This document shows, piece by piece, positions 36,436-50,900 of a DNA stretch of 64,000 bases (position 1 is its first letter; the number at the start of each line of letters is the position of its first letter). A program made the position numbers and the translations under genes. The stretch spans positions 1,798,001 through 1,862,000 of the forward strand of contig JAALGY010000052.1 of assembly GCA_032358165.1 (NCBI GenBank), read 5' to 3'. This stretch comes from Diplosphaera chodatii. Taxonomy: Eukaryota; Chlorophyta; Trebouxiophyceae; Prasiolales; Stichococcaceae. The notes under the pieces are model-generated. The model was not told where the DNA came from. It worked only from the letters and a program-made list of their open reading frames with translations, and ran no database searches.

Positions 36436-39003
36436 ATGCCGCTCAACTTGATGCAGCGGTTCTCTGGTAGCAGAGGAGCAACCATGGATAGCACAGCCAC
36501 ACGAGGGGCGCCCACCAAAGCAGAGGGCAAGACCAGTGGCGGCGAGACCAGGTGAGTGGCATTGTTGCGCTGCTGCGTCTCCTGTTGGCGGCAGCTGGGA
36601 CAGGCTGGAGATGTTGCAGGTTGTAAACGCCTGCTCATCCACCCTCTGCGACTGTTCGTGGCACCTGACGTCTGTAGGGAAGACGGAAGGGTCAGCTTCG
36701 GCTACAGCACATTGCGCGGAAAGCGCGCCAGCATGGAGGACTTCCTGCAGGCCAAGGTGCAGTTGTAGCTCCTGAGGGTCTGCAGAGTGCATGCTGTGCT
36801 TACATGCTGCATGCATCGGATTGGCGCTGTGCAAACAGGATCGTTATTCGATGGTTGCTCCATGTGCAGTTCTCACAACACCCAACGAACGGCAGCACAG
36901 TGGGCTTCTTTGGCGTCTTTGATGGTGGGATTTAGTGAGCCATGGCACAGCGGCTGCTGTTTGGGCATGGATATCACCTTGCTGTGTTGCAGTTTATGTT
37001 TATGTTGCAGTTTATTCGAGCACCTGTCGCTGCTGCTGCACAGGCCACGGCGGGCCAGGCGCGGCAGCATATGTGCAAGAGAACCTGTGGAAAACGCTGC
37101 AGAGCCACAACAAGTTTGATGCGGACATCAAGCAGGCCCTGGGTGCGCCTGCATGCAGTCATGCCACTGCTCGTTGTACCGGCTGTGCTGATGTGGTGAC
37201 GGTGGCACAGCAAAACCTCGTGAATCGGCCGGCGGTCCGGTCATCTGTGGCACACGGCTGTCAAGGCTTCGCTGACGTATGTGACGAAGCTTGCCGGCCT
37301 CCACCTGGCCAGCGAGCCACTGCGTGTCGCACGTCCTGACGAGGTGTGTGGCGCCTGCAGTGGAGGCATTCGTGGAGACAGACAAGGCGTACCTGGCGGA
37401 CGAGGCCAACTCGAAGAAAGACGACGGCTGCACCGCGGTGGCCGCGGTGCTGCTGGAGGACCGCCTCATCGTGGCCAACGTGGGCGACTCCCGCGCGGTG
37501 CTGTCGCGCGGCGGCAAGGGTGAGGCCCCCGCCACCGTCAAAATGGACCCATAACGCACTGCTGCTCAATATCTGGCAGCCTAGCTGCTGGGAAAGAAGG
37601 CCTCTTCCTCACCAAAGCGGTACAACTTTGGCACTTGCAGCACTGTCATCTGTTATACAACCACAGCCAAGTCAAACACACATGGGACATGGGCAGGGGA
37701 GGACGGTTGCTCTGCAGTCATCGGGCTTTTCGATCTGAAAGCGTTCACCTTGGCTGACGTGCGTCGGTGCGCCCCCCGCAGCGTACCCGATGAGCGAGGA
37801 CCACAAGCCCAACCGCGCGGACGAGCGGCAGCGCATCGAGGAGGCGGGCGGCGTGGTGGTGTGGGCCGGCACCTGGCGCGTGGGCGGCGTGCTGGCCGGT
37901 GCGCCCGCCCCTGGCGTTGCATTGCCTTGATGCTGCATCCCGTCAAAGCGTCCATGCAGCCTGGCAACAACGCTGCTGATTGCTTTTCTTCCCAAAAGGA
38001 AACGAGAGACAGTGTCTGTCAAGTGTTTTGAAAGCTCGCAAGTCGAAGCTGGCAACAACGCTGCTGATTGCTTTTCTTCCCAAAAGGAAACGAGAGACAG
38101 TGTCTGTCAAGTGTTTTGAAAGCTTGCAAGTCGAAGCAGGCTATCTTCCGTCAGCTGTGCCAACCATGAGCACGCCAGTGTTGAGTGGCGGCTTGATAAT
38201 GGGGACTGTGTAGGGACGCACTGCGTTGGTCATCAGATGTCCAACTCTGAGGGCCATCCTGTGCTGCAGTGTCTCGCGCCTTTGGCGACCGGCTGCTGAA
38301 GAAGTACGTGGTGGCGGAGCCAGATGTGGTGGAGGAGAGCCTTTCGGGCGATGACACGCTGCTCATCATGGCCACCGATGGCCTGTGGGACGTCATCAGC
38401 AACCAGGACGCGATCTCCATGGTCCGGGTGCGCAATCTCAAAGCTGGGCCACCCTCAAGCTTGCCAAGTCAACCAATGCTGTGTTCTTGGACGTCTGGGA
38501 TGTGGTGTTCATACACCTGCAGCCATGGTCCCAGGAGGCTTCCCAGGCCACACTGGGGTTGCAGACTTGCCTCGTCTGAACCCCTGTGCCTGCATGCGCA
38601 GAACATGCCAACTGCAGAGGCTGCGGCAGTGCGCCTGACCAATGAGGCATTCCAGCGCGGCAGCAACGACAACATCTCGTGCATCGTGGTGAGTAGCATT
38701 GCGGCCACACCGAGACGTCTTGACATCAGCAACACCGCAGTCGTATGCCCTTTGAAGCTCAGCGATTGCATGTAACATGTGCACTCCACTGTCAACTGTC
38801 AGCTCATGTCGCAATCACCCGTGCCATCCACTCCACAGGTGGCCTTCAAGTTCGATCAGTCGAGCGGAACAGCCGGTGATGCCATGGCTGCTGCAGCGGG
38901 CGATGCGCCCTCGGCGCCAGCGCAGACCGCAGCAGCGTCGCACATGACGCCAGCGCCGGCCTCGCATGGCGATCATGCGTCGAACCCCAACATGCAAGGC
39001 TGA
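36436..39003 (+). CDS. PP2C-type (PPM) protein serine/threonine phosphatase
   Basis: Metal-dependent phosphatase. The family motifs appear exon by exon: [18 protein letters not shown] (about 36700), GFFGVFDG joined by splicing to GHGG (about 36900 and 37045; the catalytic D-G-H-G-G), [10 protein letters not shown] and [15 protein letters not shown] (about 37420-37520), [20 protein letters not shown] (about 37790), [14 protein letters not shown] (38268), [14 protein letters not shown] (about 38370) and [11 protein letters not shown] (about 38665). The metal-binding aspartates of VFDG, ATDGLWD and SNDN are all present, so it should be active. The N-terminal 39 residues are polar. Two ATGs (36436, 36484) are in frame; the first is used here. 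The C-terminal tail is Ala/Pro/His-rich, ending NMQG. Substrates cannot be told from sequence; plant PP2C clades vary widely. Confidence 0.88.
37961..38136. repeat. Tandem 88-bp duplication inside a PP2C intron
   Basis: Two adjacent copies, 37961-38048 and 38049-38136, each starting CTGGCAACAACGCTGCTGAT. I find one mismatch between them (GCTCGC versus GCTTGC near each copy's end). They lie in the intron between the ...GGVLA and VSRAFGD exons. The near-identity in non-coding DNA means a recent duplication or local gene conversion. Confidence 0.92.
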
Positions 39004-39372
39004 ACGCTAGAGGAGTTCTGAAGATGACGCCAGCGAATGATGTGGCTTGGCTGAGCAGCAGTCGACCGGTGTTTGGGGGCGCCAACCCACACCAGTCTCG
39101 CGCTTGCTGCCCGCAGCACGCACGATGACTACAGCACCCGAGTGGCGCGGTGCGCACTCAGGCGGTGCTGGTCGTGCCTGGTTTCGCAGGTCCACTTCTG
39201 CACCCACCATGATCACCTGCTGATGTAGCTGCTACTGCTGTTTGCCGCCTCACTAGCATACCACTCTTGCTTAGCGGTAGAATTCGATTGTGCCTTAGCT
39301 CTGAGCCTGCTGTAATGTTACAGCAGCACATCTGTCCGCTGGCTGACAGTCGCAACTGGACCAGGTCTCCTC
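39004..39372. other. Intergenic
   Basis: About 370 bp, likely the PP2C 3' UTR and the promoter of the next frame. Nothing else seen. Confidence 0.45.
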
Positions 39373-40524
39373 ATGCCAACTCCTGCAGCATACGAGGAGG
39401 AGGAAATGATGCCCTCTCTGTCATGCCCATCTGTGTCCCTTGAATCCATTCCAAAGTTCATCGAGGATTCGAGGTGCTGCTTGAACATCTCTAAACCCGC
39501 CGGTTCATGTCATATGTCATGCGTCCGGCCGAAGGTTACCGAGCCCTCACTACGCGCTGCCGGCCAACTCTGCGCGGGGCAGCCCTCTCACGTGCTGCTG
39601 GCCAGCCACAGCAGAGTGTTGTGGCTGGCCAGGTCCGGGCTCCTGCGGTGCACCGTCATCCCGCAGTATCCTGCCAGATACCAAGAGCTGCGACTCTTTG
39701 ACCGGGCGCCGGGCGCCGCCATGGCGATGGCGGCACCGCACCACATGTATCCAGCAATCGTTGACTGGACGTCTGGCGCCCGAGCGAAGCTGCTGGCGTC
39801 GCTGTCGCAGATCAGCCAGCTCGCGATCCGGCACTGCAGGCGACATGCGTCCAAAGCGGCCTTTCGAGGTGGCAAGGGCAAGCTGGCCGCCACCAAGGAG
39901 CTCAACACCAGTGGCGCCGCTGGCAGTGCCGCCAACCAGCAGTGGCGCGGTCAGCGCGCGTTGGGGGGCCTGGCAGCTGATCCCGCAGCACCATCCCGTG
40001 GGTTTGGGCTGCTGGGGCCCCTTCGGCCGCCCTTTGCCGCGCTGCCCTTCCTCAACAGCCAGGCGTTGCTGGCGGTGGGCCAGGAGCTTAATCTGCCAAC
40101 GGATGGCAGTCTGCTGGCGCCGGTCGCGTCACAGGAGGCGCCTTCCTTTGCCGCTGCCCCGGCTTTCCAAGCACAGCTATCCGCCAGTGCAGGTGGCAGC
40201 CATACCGCAGCGCCAGCGCGCAAGGCCACAGACTCGGTGCAGACACCGCGCGACCCACGCAAGGCGCACAGCCCACTTGCGCGCTACGCCCTGCTCCCAG
40301 GCTCTGGGTCCACCACCCGCATCAAGGCTGGAGGCGTCAGCAAGCAGCAGCAGCGCCACCGGCAGCACAGTGCGCGCCAGCTGATGACGGCGCTGCGTGA
40401 CTGGGCACACACCTGCACCCAGGAGGATGTTGGCAGCAGCAGCACGGCAGGCAGCGTGTCTGGCGGCCGACGCACTGTCAACTTGCGTGCCTCGCTGCTG
40501 CACTATACGCGCCTCAGCCACTGA
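39373..40524 (+). CDS. Intronless 383-codon orphan protein
   Basis: One uninterrupted frame of 1.15 kb, unusual here because neighbours rarely run more than 300 bp without an intron. The protein begins MPTPAAYEEEEMMPSLSC. It has a middle segment with GFGLLGPLRPPFAALPFL and a basic C-terminal part containing KAGGVSKQQQRHRQHSARQL and a helix (LMTALRDWAHTC). I recognise no domain and see no signal peptide or membrane segment. It could be a complete single-exon gene, the last exon of a larger gene, or a retained chance frame in GC-rich DNA. Confidence 0.45.
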   Translation: MPTPAAYEEEEMMPSLSCPSVSLESIPKFIEDSRCCLNISKPAGSCHMSCVRPKVTEPSLRAAGQLCAGQPSHVLLASHSRVLWLARSGLLRCTVIPQYPARYQELRLFDRAPGAAMAMAAPHHMYPAIVDWTSGARAKLLASLSQISQLAIRHCRRHASKAAFRGGKGKLAATKELNTSGAAGSAANQQWRGQRALGGLAADPAAPSRGFGLLGPLRPPFAALPFLNSQALLAVGQELNLPTDGSLLAPVASQEAPSFAAAPAFQAQLSASAGGSHTAAPARKATDSVQTPRDPRKAHSPLARYALLPGSGSTTRIKAGGVSKQQQRHRQHSARQLMTALRDWAHTCTQEDVGSSSTAGSVSGGRRTVNLRASLLHYTRLSH

Positions 40525-41175
40525 CAGACTGCTGCCATCGAGCATGTCCAAGCTGGCTATGCCATCATGTGGCGAGATGTACAGTGAAGGCGGCAGCATG
40601 CGATACCAAGAACGGAGAGTATGTTTTCAGCCTTATCAGATCGGACAACCAGCCGCATCAGCATCAGGTTGTTAGGACTCAGGCGTGTGTATGCTGTGTT
40701 TTGAAGCCGTTGTTTGGGCAGCGCTTTGGGCCCCCATCTTCTATACGGCTTGTGCAAGTCCCGGTATCAAGAGCAGGGTGCAGGGTGTATTGCGCAAACT
40801 CAAAGCGTATGATTTTACAAGCGCACATCATGATCAAGCGGATTCATTCGCTCAGCCCAAACACAGGTCGACACTCGGACTTGCTTGAAGCGCAGTTGCA
40901 ACAGCCACAAGGGCCAATAAATGTGTCAAAACACAATGCTGCCAATGTGGCGGAAAAACCTGAACCAAGAACACCTACATTATATAAGTCTACCGCATGT
41001 AAGCCTGTGCAGCCACCCCACCTCCCTCTGACCCTCTCAAATAACACAGTTGCTGAACGACTGCAATGACGCAAGAATCAGTATTACTTTGTCACGGCGC
41101 TGCGCACACATGTAGCATTCCCTGCGAACTCAGCGGCTTCTTCGTGATTGGGTCAGAGAATGCCCGAGGACCCCT
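40525..41175. other. Intergenic, convergent 3' ends
   Basis: About 650 bp between two convergent genes. It is less GC-rich than its surroundings, as expected for 3' UTRs and spacer. No RNA gene seen. Confidence 0.45.
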
Positions 41176-44191
<3,016 letters not shown>

Positions 44192-45349
44192 GGCACCGAG
44201 AACAACAGCTGCACGAGAAGGTCTTGTTGTTGTTGTTGTTGCTGCGAAAGCTGGCAGCTTGCAGATTGAGGGCGTGCACGGGCCGCCACGGATTTGCTGG
44301 CTACCAACACAGTGACTGAAATTGCAAATGAGTTCAAGGAGTAGCTGAAACTGACAACTGTGTTTGAGAGAATTGAGACTGCGAACGATTATATGGATCA
44401 GTCTGCCAGCGCCGCGATGCTTCCTGCTCCTGCAGTTGTCGTAATAAAGCTCAAGCACGTGCCAGCTTCGAGTGACGTCTTGATCGGCACGTGACCATCA
44501 AAGAAGCCATCAAATCAAGCATGCACAGGCCAATTGCCGCAATCAAGCAACATTCTTTGGCTTGTCACCCAGCCCCATCGTGTTATTCATTTCAATCGCG
44601 CCTCGTGATTACACCCGTTGGTGCGTTAGCACTTCAGGCTGGGCTACCTGTCAAGGTACGGCTGCTCAACAACGCATGTAGCCGCAGGAGGAGACAGGCA
44701 GGTGCGTGCAATGTCAGGCTATCTCGCAGATCTGTCGCCGACCGCTATGCCAACGTTTGCTGATAGTCGAAGGCCACAACGGTTCGCAGCTTTGCCAGCA
44801 TCACCGGAAGGGCTCTCGCCCGCAGCATGCCTTGTAGGCCTTGCGGGTCAGCGGGCACTTGGTGTTGCGGCTTGCAGGCCGCCCGGCCAGCGGGCATGGC
44901 GTCCCCTTGGCACTGACCGCGTGCACAGGGACCACATGCTCTGCATTGCATTGCAACGACCATGTCACTCTGCATTGCGACGGCAATGACAGTATACAGT
45001 CATTGTGGTGGGTTGGATGGCTCTGCTGCCAGTGGCCGGAAACGTGCGCATGTGCATGGCACACACGACGCTGCCTTGGGCAGCATTACACGTGCAATAA
45101 GCAACCATGTCCTGCGCCCACCGCTGCTGGGCGCAACTCGGTGCGGCGCTCTGCCGTCTGGCTGCAGGACCTGTGGTCGCTCGGGGGCCTGCTGTTGCTT
45201 GAAGTTGCGCCATGTGCCTGCGAAGTTGTGAAGGAAGCGCTTCGGTCAAGGACATGAAGTACCAATGGACTGGAACTGAATGCTCAGGGTCCAGCAACTG
45301 CGCTTTTGACAGCAAACACCACGCTCGGCAGTGGATGCAGCCTCGATGT
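44192..45349. other. Mostly intergenic; doubtful minus-strand coding traces
   Basis: About 1.15 kb. The 5' leader of the OYE gene lies at the left end. On the minus strand near 45100-45215 a stretch opens after an acceptor-like TTCGCAG (TWRNFKQQQAPERPQVL) and another near 44800-44930 ends CCGREPFR-stop. These could be 3' exons of the SRP54 M-domain gene or a small separate gene; I could not join them in phase. Confidence 0.3.
44224..44241 (-). repeat. (CAA)6 tract in the 5' leader of the OYE gene
   Basis: Six TTG triplets on the plus strand read as CAA repeats in the mRNA sense of the OYE gene. The tract ends 32 nt before its ATG at 44191. CAA-repeat leaders are unstructured and in other systems favour ribosome scanning; that role here is inference. 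Confidence 0.65.
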
Positions 45350-46354
45350 TCATTGATGTGACAGCATGCAACACCATGATCGCAGCAAGGCGAATGCAAA
45401 GTGTTGCGTTTTGGAGTGCTCTGTAGGGGGCACAGCAGCTGGTGCGGGCGCACCACCGACGGTGCGCTCCATGTCGTCGATGCTTTTCGGCAGCGGCTTG
45501 CCCTGCCGCTTGGCCTCCTGCACACGCGCCATCATCGTCCGCATCCACTGCCACTTGGCCAGGCAGTCGTCCACCTAATGGCAAAACATGCAGGATTGAA
45601 ACATGCCTTGCAGGTCTCGTGGCAGTCAGCAGAGAAGCACTGTTCCTGGGTGCGAATCCTGCACACCGAACCAAGTGGCTCAGGCAGCATATTTCTGTGC
45701 AACCAACCTGAGCGACACTGCAGCCGCTGGCTTGCGCCACACGCTGCCGTCCTGACGCTCCCATGCCAAGTGGGTCTGCCTTGTCCTCAGCCGACATTAC
45801 CCTAGGGAGAAGTTTGCACCCGTCAGCTGCTGTCACTTCTGTCACGGCATGGCAGCTTGCTCAGCAGACCAGCATACCGCAGCCTTCAATTGCCACATCA
45901 CGCGAAGCCAACGTGCTGTGCTCACCCAATGATCTGCTCATACTGGTAAAGGTTGGCGCTCTGCACTGTGTTGCTGAGCTTGCCGGCACCAGGCAGGTAG
46001 CTGGTCACACTTCCCAGACGCCGCGCCTGCCGCAGTGTGCTGGCAAACTCTGCGGCATCAGACTCCCAGTGCTGACCTGTTGGTGGCTGCTTTCAGATGC
46101 GGACCGACAAAGAGAGGGTCATGAAAGTGATGCCTCCACGGCCGCTGAGTGGCTCAACTCAAATCACATGACATGCCTCTGCATGCAGTATGCCAATGCC
46201 GGAAAGCTTCACCAGCCATGACTCACTGTCTAGGGTGAGCTCCTCGGTCTCCTCTGAGGCAGGGGTGCCGCCCACCGCCTCCGGCAGGCGCTGCCGCAGC
46301 CATTCGGGCACCCAGCCCTTTGGCTTGCCGCCCTGAGACTCTGTGCTGTATGAG
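45350..46354 (-). CDS. SRP54 M-domain-like protein (no GTPase domain seen; 5' end uncertain)
   Basis: Four exons join in phase: 46229-46354, 45926-46049, 45708-45801 and 45350-45574. The order of motifs is GWVPEWLRQRLPEAVGG, EELTLDKFASTLRQARRLGS, SYLPGAGKLSNTVQ, YEQIIGVMSAEDKADPL, then GRQRVAQASGCSVAQ followed by VDDCLAKWQWMRTMM. This matches the SRP54 M domain: the FTL-x-x-F helix, the linker P-G-x-G, then the signature GR-x-x-R-x-A-x-GSG-x-S-x-x-x-V-x-x-L that binds SRP RNA, and a final helix. No NG GTPase domain is visible upstream within about 700 bp. The first exon starts with an incomplete codon, so an N-terminal exon is missing from this model, perhaps an organelle targeting peptide. 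Function is unknown. Confidence 0.7.
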
Positions 46355-47034
46355 CTGCAGGCTATCAGGGTTCAGAGCTGGCGTTGGGTGACGCCGCGTC
46401 ATGCACCAGTCTGTGGTCAGACAGATCTGTGACGAGGATACACTGACGTTGACTGAAATGTGGAACGGTGAGTGCTTATCACCTGATGCATACGCTGCAG
46501 CATGCAGATCATGCACGGCGCCCACACACACAAGCCTGCTGTTGCTGCATGCTGAGACACTATGCCGCAAGCATCTCCGTGCAACAACAACTCTCAGCAT
46601 TGACTGATACACAACTACGTCGAACTGCTGACCACTGCAATGGCACAGCGATGGCCAGACTAGCGTGATGATTGGGGTGATGTCAGGCAAAACGCTTAGC
46701 CTGGACGTAAGTGCAACCGGCAAGAATGGGTAGTGTCGTGAGTGTACGAACCAATGCCAGTGCTTGCAGATGTGATTCTGGCCATATGGCAACACGGCGT
46801 GTGAACTGACATGCACATGCTCCAGGGTGCGCACATGCCTGTGCAGCAACTCAGCGCCACGACAAGCGGACCACTTCGGCGAACACAATTTATTGTGCAG
46901 ACTGTCAGCAACGTGCTCCGACCTGTTCCGACATATCACTGCTGCAGAGGTGCTGCACCGCCTCCTACACTTGCCCATTGTTTGGTACCTCGCCGCACAG
47001 GCATCTCCAGCATTGCCGGCCGGATGCTGGTCGG
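46355..47034. other. Divergent upstream region (M-domain gene / CMC1)
   Basis: About 680 bp that must hold the missing 5' exon(s) of the M-domain gene and the CMC1 promoter. A long minus-strand open frame runs through here, but it is out of frame with the conserved M-domain exon. Confidence 0.4.
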
Positions 47035-47583
47035 ATGACAGACGCAAGTGTGCACATCACCAAGAAGGCCGAGGAAGGTCTGCACACAGCTTGATACTTA
47101 GTTGTATACCCTGCATGCGCCTCTGGTACCTGCACAGCTGCCGACCGTGCTTGGTGCCTGCGCTGCAGCTTGCCTCTACAAGCTCAAGCAGCACGCACTG
47201 AAGAAGAAGTGCGGCGAGCAGTCACAGGCGTACGCCGAGTGCTGCAAGGGGCGGTCCTTCTCGATGGTGTGGGCATGCAAGCCGGCACTCAATGACCTCA
47301 ACGACTGCTTGAAGCAAAGGTGAGGACAGCGGAATGCGTTGCATGTGTGCTGGACCAAATCAAGATGATGATGCTGACGATGATGGTATACTCATCGGCT
47401 TGCATGACTGCAAGCTCACAACACTCATAGCGATGGCTCTGGTCCTTGTTTTATCATGCTGACAGAAGCATGCATGGTGCATGCAGCACGAGGAGGGACA
47501 TCCAACAGGAGCTCTTCCGGCGGTATGCAGATGCGGGGCGGCCCGAGCGGCCCGACTGGGATGCGCTTTTAGAGGGCTTATAG
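47035..47583 (+). CDS. CMC1: CMC1-like twin CX9C protein (cytochrome c oxidase assembly)
   Basis: Small protein of the mitochondrial intermembrane space that acts in copper handling and early COX1 assembly. Three exons join in phase: MTDASVHITKKAEE from 47035; a central exon (about 47175-47321) with LYKLKQHALKKKCGEQSQAY; and a final exon from about 47492 to TAG 47583 ending WDALLEGL. The twin motif is exact: C-x9-C in CGEQSQAYAEC and C-x9-C in CKPALNDLNDC, separated by a short loop with VW. About 96 residues, close to the family size. The first donor (GTCTGC) is weak, so the exact N-terminus is slightly uncertain. No targeting peptide is expected, since import uses MIA40. Confidence 0.8.
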
Positions 47584-47998
47584 CAGCGCTGCATCAGCCA
47601 GCTGGCTGATAGCGGCGCAATAGCTATCCGATGCGTGGCAACGCATGCCAGAAGGAGGCGGGCGGGCTGAGGTTGCTGATGCCCTCCCTTTGGAGTCCTG
47701 TGCACTTCGTGGATTCAGTATGCAGCACGTTGGTATGCAACTCCTGCTACTCCAGCCGTGTAGACCCATGTGTGGGCTCATGCTCTCAACTAGAGTCGCT
47801 CGTGCTGCTGCCTTTCCCAAGCAGTCTGCCAATGCCGCCCCTTTCAGACGTCACTCCATTCGGCTCATGCCGCGCTATGGATCTCAGACATGCTGCGCAG
47901 CAGGTCACATACTGTTTGACAGCCCTATACGTCAATTCCAGCAGTGACGTGTCCGTCGCGATCGCTTTCTTGACTTTTTGCCGGATGTGAACGCACCG
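47584..47998. other. Intergenic
   Basis: About 415 bp between CMC1 and ALDH22A1, both plus strand. No feature recognised beyond the probable 3' UTR and promoter. Confidence 0.45.
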
Positions 47999-50900
47999 AT
48001 GGGTGTGTGGGAAGCAGTGGCTGTGCTTGTAAGCGTTTACGAGCAGCAGCGATGGGTTGTGCATGCGTTGATAGGACTACTAGCAGTCCTGTTCGTGGAC
48101 CGCCTGCGCAGTGCGGAGTGGTTTGACCGTGTCCCGACCCTCGATGTCCATGTTGATCCAGGTGAGTCAGGCATGCATGCAGCCTCGTTTGTGCCCGATC
48201 CAGTGTTCTCCCTCTTGTTGTGATGCAAATAAGAGCGTGGAAATCCCTTCAAGAGCAGCGTCTGGTGTTGCAGCGGAGAGCCAGGATGAACTTGAGGGCG
48301 GGCGGCCGCCTCGCCGCGCCGGCAAGCAGGAGATCCCCTGCTATGATCCGGCCACAGGGACATACCTGGGGACGCTTCCCGCGATGACGCCTGACGAGGT
48401 AGGCGCAGCTGGTGAGATGACCACCACCATGCACACAGTTACCCGATGTGCACCCCAGGACGCCGATTACCACTGCCGTGCCAGCAGGTGCGAAGGAGGA
48501 TCAGCGCAGCTCGCGTTGCCTCTAAGGTGAGGAGCTTGACCTTCTTCTACAAAACACTAGCATCAACGCTGCGAAATCCTGTGGTCTTGATGCGCTGTCT
48601 CCCAGCACGCAAGTGTCGACCATCATCATGCAGGAATGGCGCAAATCACCATTCAGACAGCGCAACCTGCTGCTAAAGACACTCGTCAAGTACATCGTCG
48701 AGAACCAGGATACCATCTGCAGGTTGGGCACAGCGCCATGCTGTGTCAGCGGCTATACTCGTTGGTTCTGGTTGGGTTGGAAAGCTTGGCAGGCCATATC
48801 CTACGGGTGCTGGAGCGTGGAGCGCTACGTTTGCTGACATACCCTGCGCAATGATGCAGGGTGTCGGCACGGGACTCGGGCAAGCCCATGGTGGATGCGG
48901 CGTTTGGCGAGGTGATGGTGACGTGCGAGAAGATCTGGTGGCTGGTGAAGGAGGGGGCGCAGTATCTGCGGCCGGAGCGACGGAAGGCGGGCGCCATGGT
49001 GGGATTCAGCGCCTGAGGAGCTGGCTTGAGGGCCGTTGTGGTGACCGACTCGCAGTTGTGACCCAGCCTGCAGTTGCAGTTGTTTGCAACCGCTGCTGTG
49101 TCCGTCTTGCAGATGTTCTACAAGTCCGCCAGGGTGGAATATCACCCACTGGGTGTGGTGAGTCTCCTGACCTGCTGCCAGTGTGCAGCTACCAGCGTGC
49201 ACTTCGTAAGCAAACAGCAGCTGGGGAGGCACTGCCGTGTGCAGACTCCTGGAGCACTCAAAATCATCCTGCTGCCGCAGGTCGGCGCCATTGTACCGTG
49301 GAACTATCCATTCCACAATGTGTTCAACCCCTTGGTGGCCGCACTGTATGCCGGAAACGGCATTGTTATCAAGGTCTGGGAATGCACGTCAAGTGTACTG
49401 CTGAGCTCCAGCAGTGGGAACCCTCCCCAGTCCGTAACTACTGTCATGCTCCTGTGTCCACATTGATAGCATCGAGTGAGCCTTTCACAGGTGTCAGAAC
49501 ATGCTTCCTGGTCCAGCCAATACTATGGGCGGATTATCTCCGCAGCCCTTGCAGCAACTGGTACGCTGCTCTGGGGAGCACTGTGGGCATGTGCACCGTC
49601 CAACAGCAGGCACACCCTCACATTGCTTGCGACAGAAAGCCAGCCTCTTGACGATCAGTGTGACGGCATCGCAGCGCAGCTGTGCTGCACTGCAGGTGCG
49701 CCAGCCGATCTGGTGCAGATCGTGACAGGGTATGGTGATGCGGGCAATGCACTCGTCACCGGCGGCGTCGACAAGCTCATCTTTGTCGGCTCCACCAAGG
49801 CGGGTCACTGCGCCCCACATTGCAAACCCGCTGCCGCACACCAGCAGCCAGCAGGCAGCGCTCGCAGCCCTCCAACCGACAGGAGTACAGTGCTCATTTC
49901 CCGCAGCCCTGTATTCGACAGGTTGGCAGGATGGTCATGGCGGCGGCAGCGGAGACGCTGACGCCGGTTGTCTTGGAGCTGGGCGGCAAGGACGCTTTCG
50001 TTGTGCTAGACGATGCGGACCTCAATCACGTGAGGATGCAACCACTCAACCGCAGATCGCCAGTCGAATGCTCCACGGCAATAAGGGGGCCCAAGCTTGG
50101 TGCTGGAAAATGCCCACTTGAGATTACGGGCGTGTATTTGATACCTGTGGCATGGTGTTCCTGCCAGCTGACGACGGAGCAGTAATGACTCACTGTTCCT
50201 ACATCAGGTCGTGCCGACAGCCATGCGCGGCGGGCTGCAGTCTTGCGGGCAGAACTGCGCTGGCGCAGAGCGCTTCATTGTTGCGGCTCCACTTTTTGAC
50301 GACTTCACTGCCCGAGTCGTGGACACAGCAAGGAAGCTGCGACAGGTATGTCGCCTGTCACCCTTGCACTTTGTGACAGTGAAGCATGGAGTCTATCAAG
50401 CCATTGCCAGGCTGGTTTCAGCATTGTCAGTACTGCCAAAGCAGGCCACAGGCGCTCGCTGGTTGGCCTGTGCTCTGGGCTGTGTGCTGATTGGGCTGTC
50501 TGCTTTGCAGGGGCCGCCGCTGGCAGGGCAAACAGTGGACTGCGGCGCAATGTGCATGCCGGGCGCAGCAGAGCAGATCCAGGCGCTTGTGGATGACGCT
50601 GCCAGCAAGGGTGCCAAGGTTGGGAGTGCTGTGCTGCATGCTCACAGCTTTCTTGTTGGCTGTGCCCAAGACTTGACACTATTTGTCATTGGCGACTGCT
50701 GCAGAAGGCAGGTGCCTCGTTGTTGATGCATCGGGCCGCAGCATAACCCCTCTGCACCAACCCTGTTCTGCCAGGTACTCGTTGGCGGCCAACTGACCAA
50801 CGGCAGAAGCGGGCAGTTCTATCCGCCCACAGTGATCACCGGCGTGACGCCCGCCATGCGCATCTGGACAGAGGAGGTGTTTGGCCCGGTCATCGTCATC

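Noticed and set aside
46223..47047. 274-codon minus-strand open frame
   Set aside because: Its reading frame differs from the frame that carries the conserved SRP54 M-domain exon at 46229-46354 and shows no motif. It may contain a real 5' exon, but not as one long CDS.
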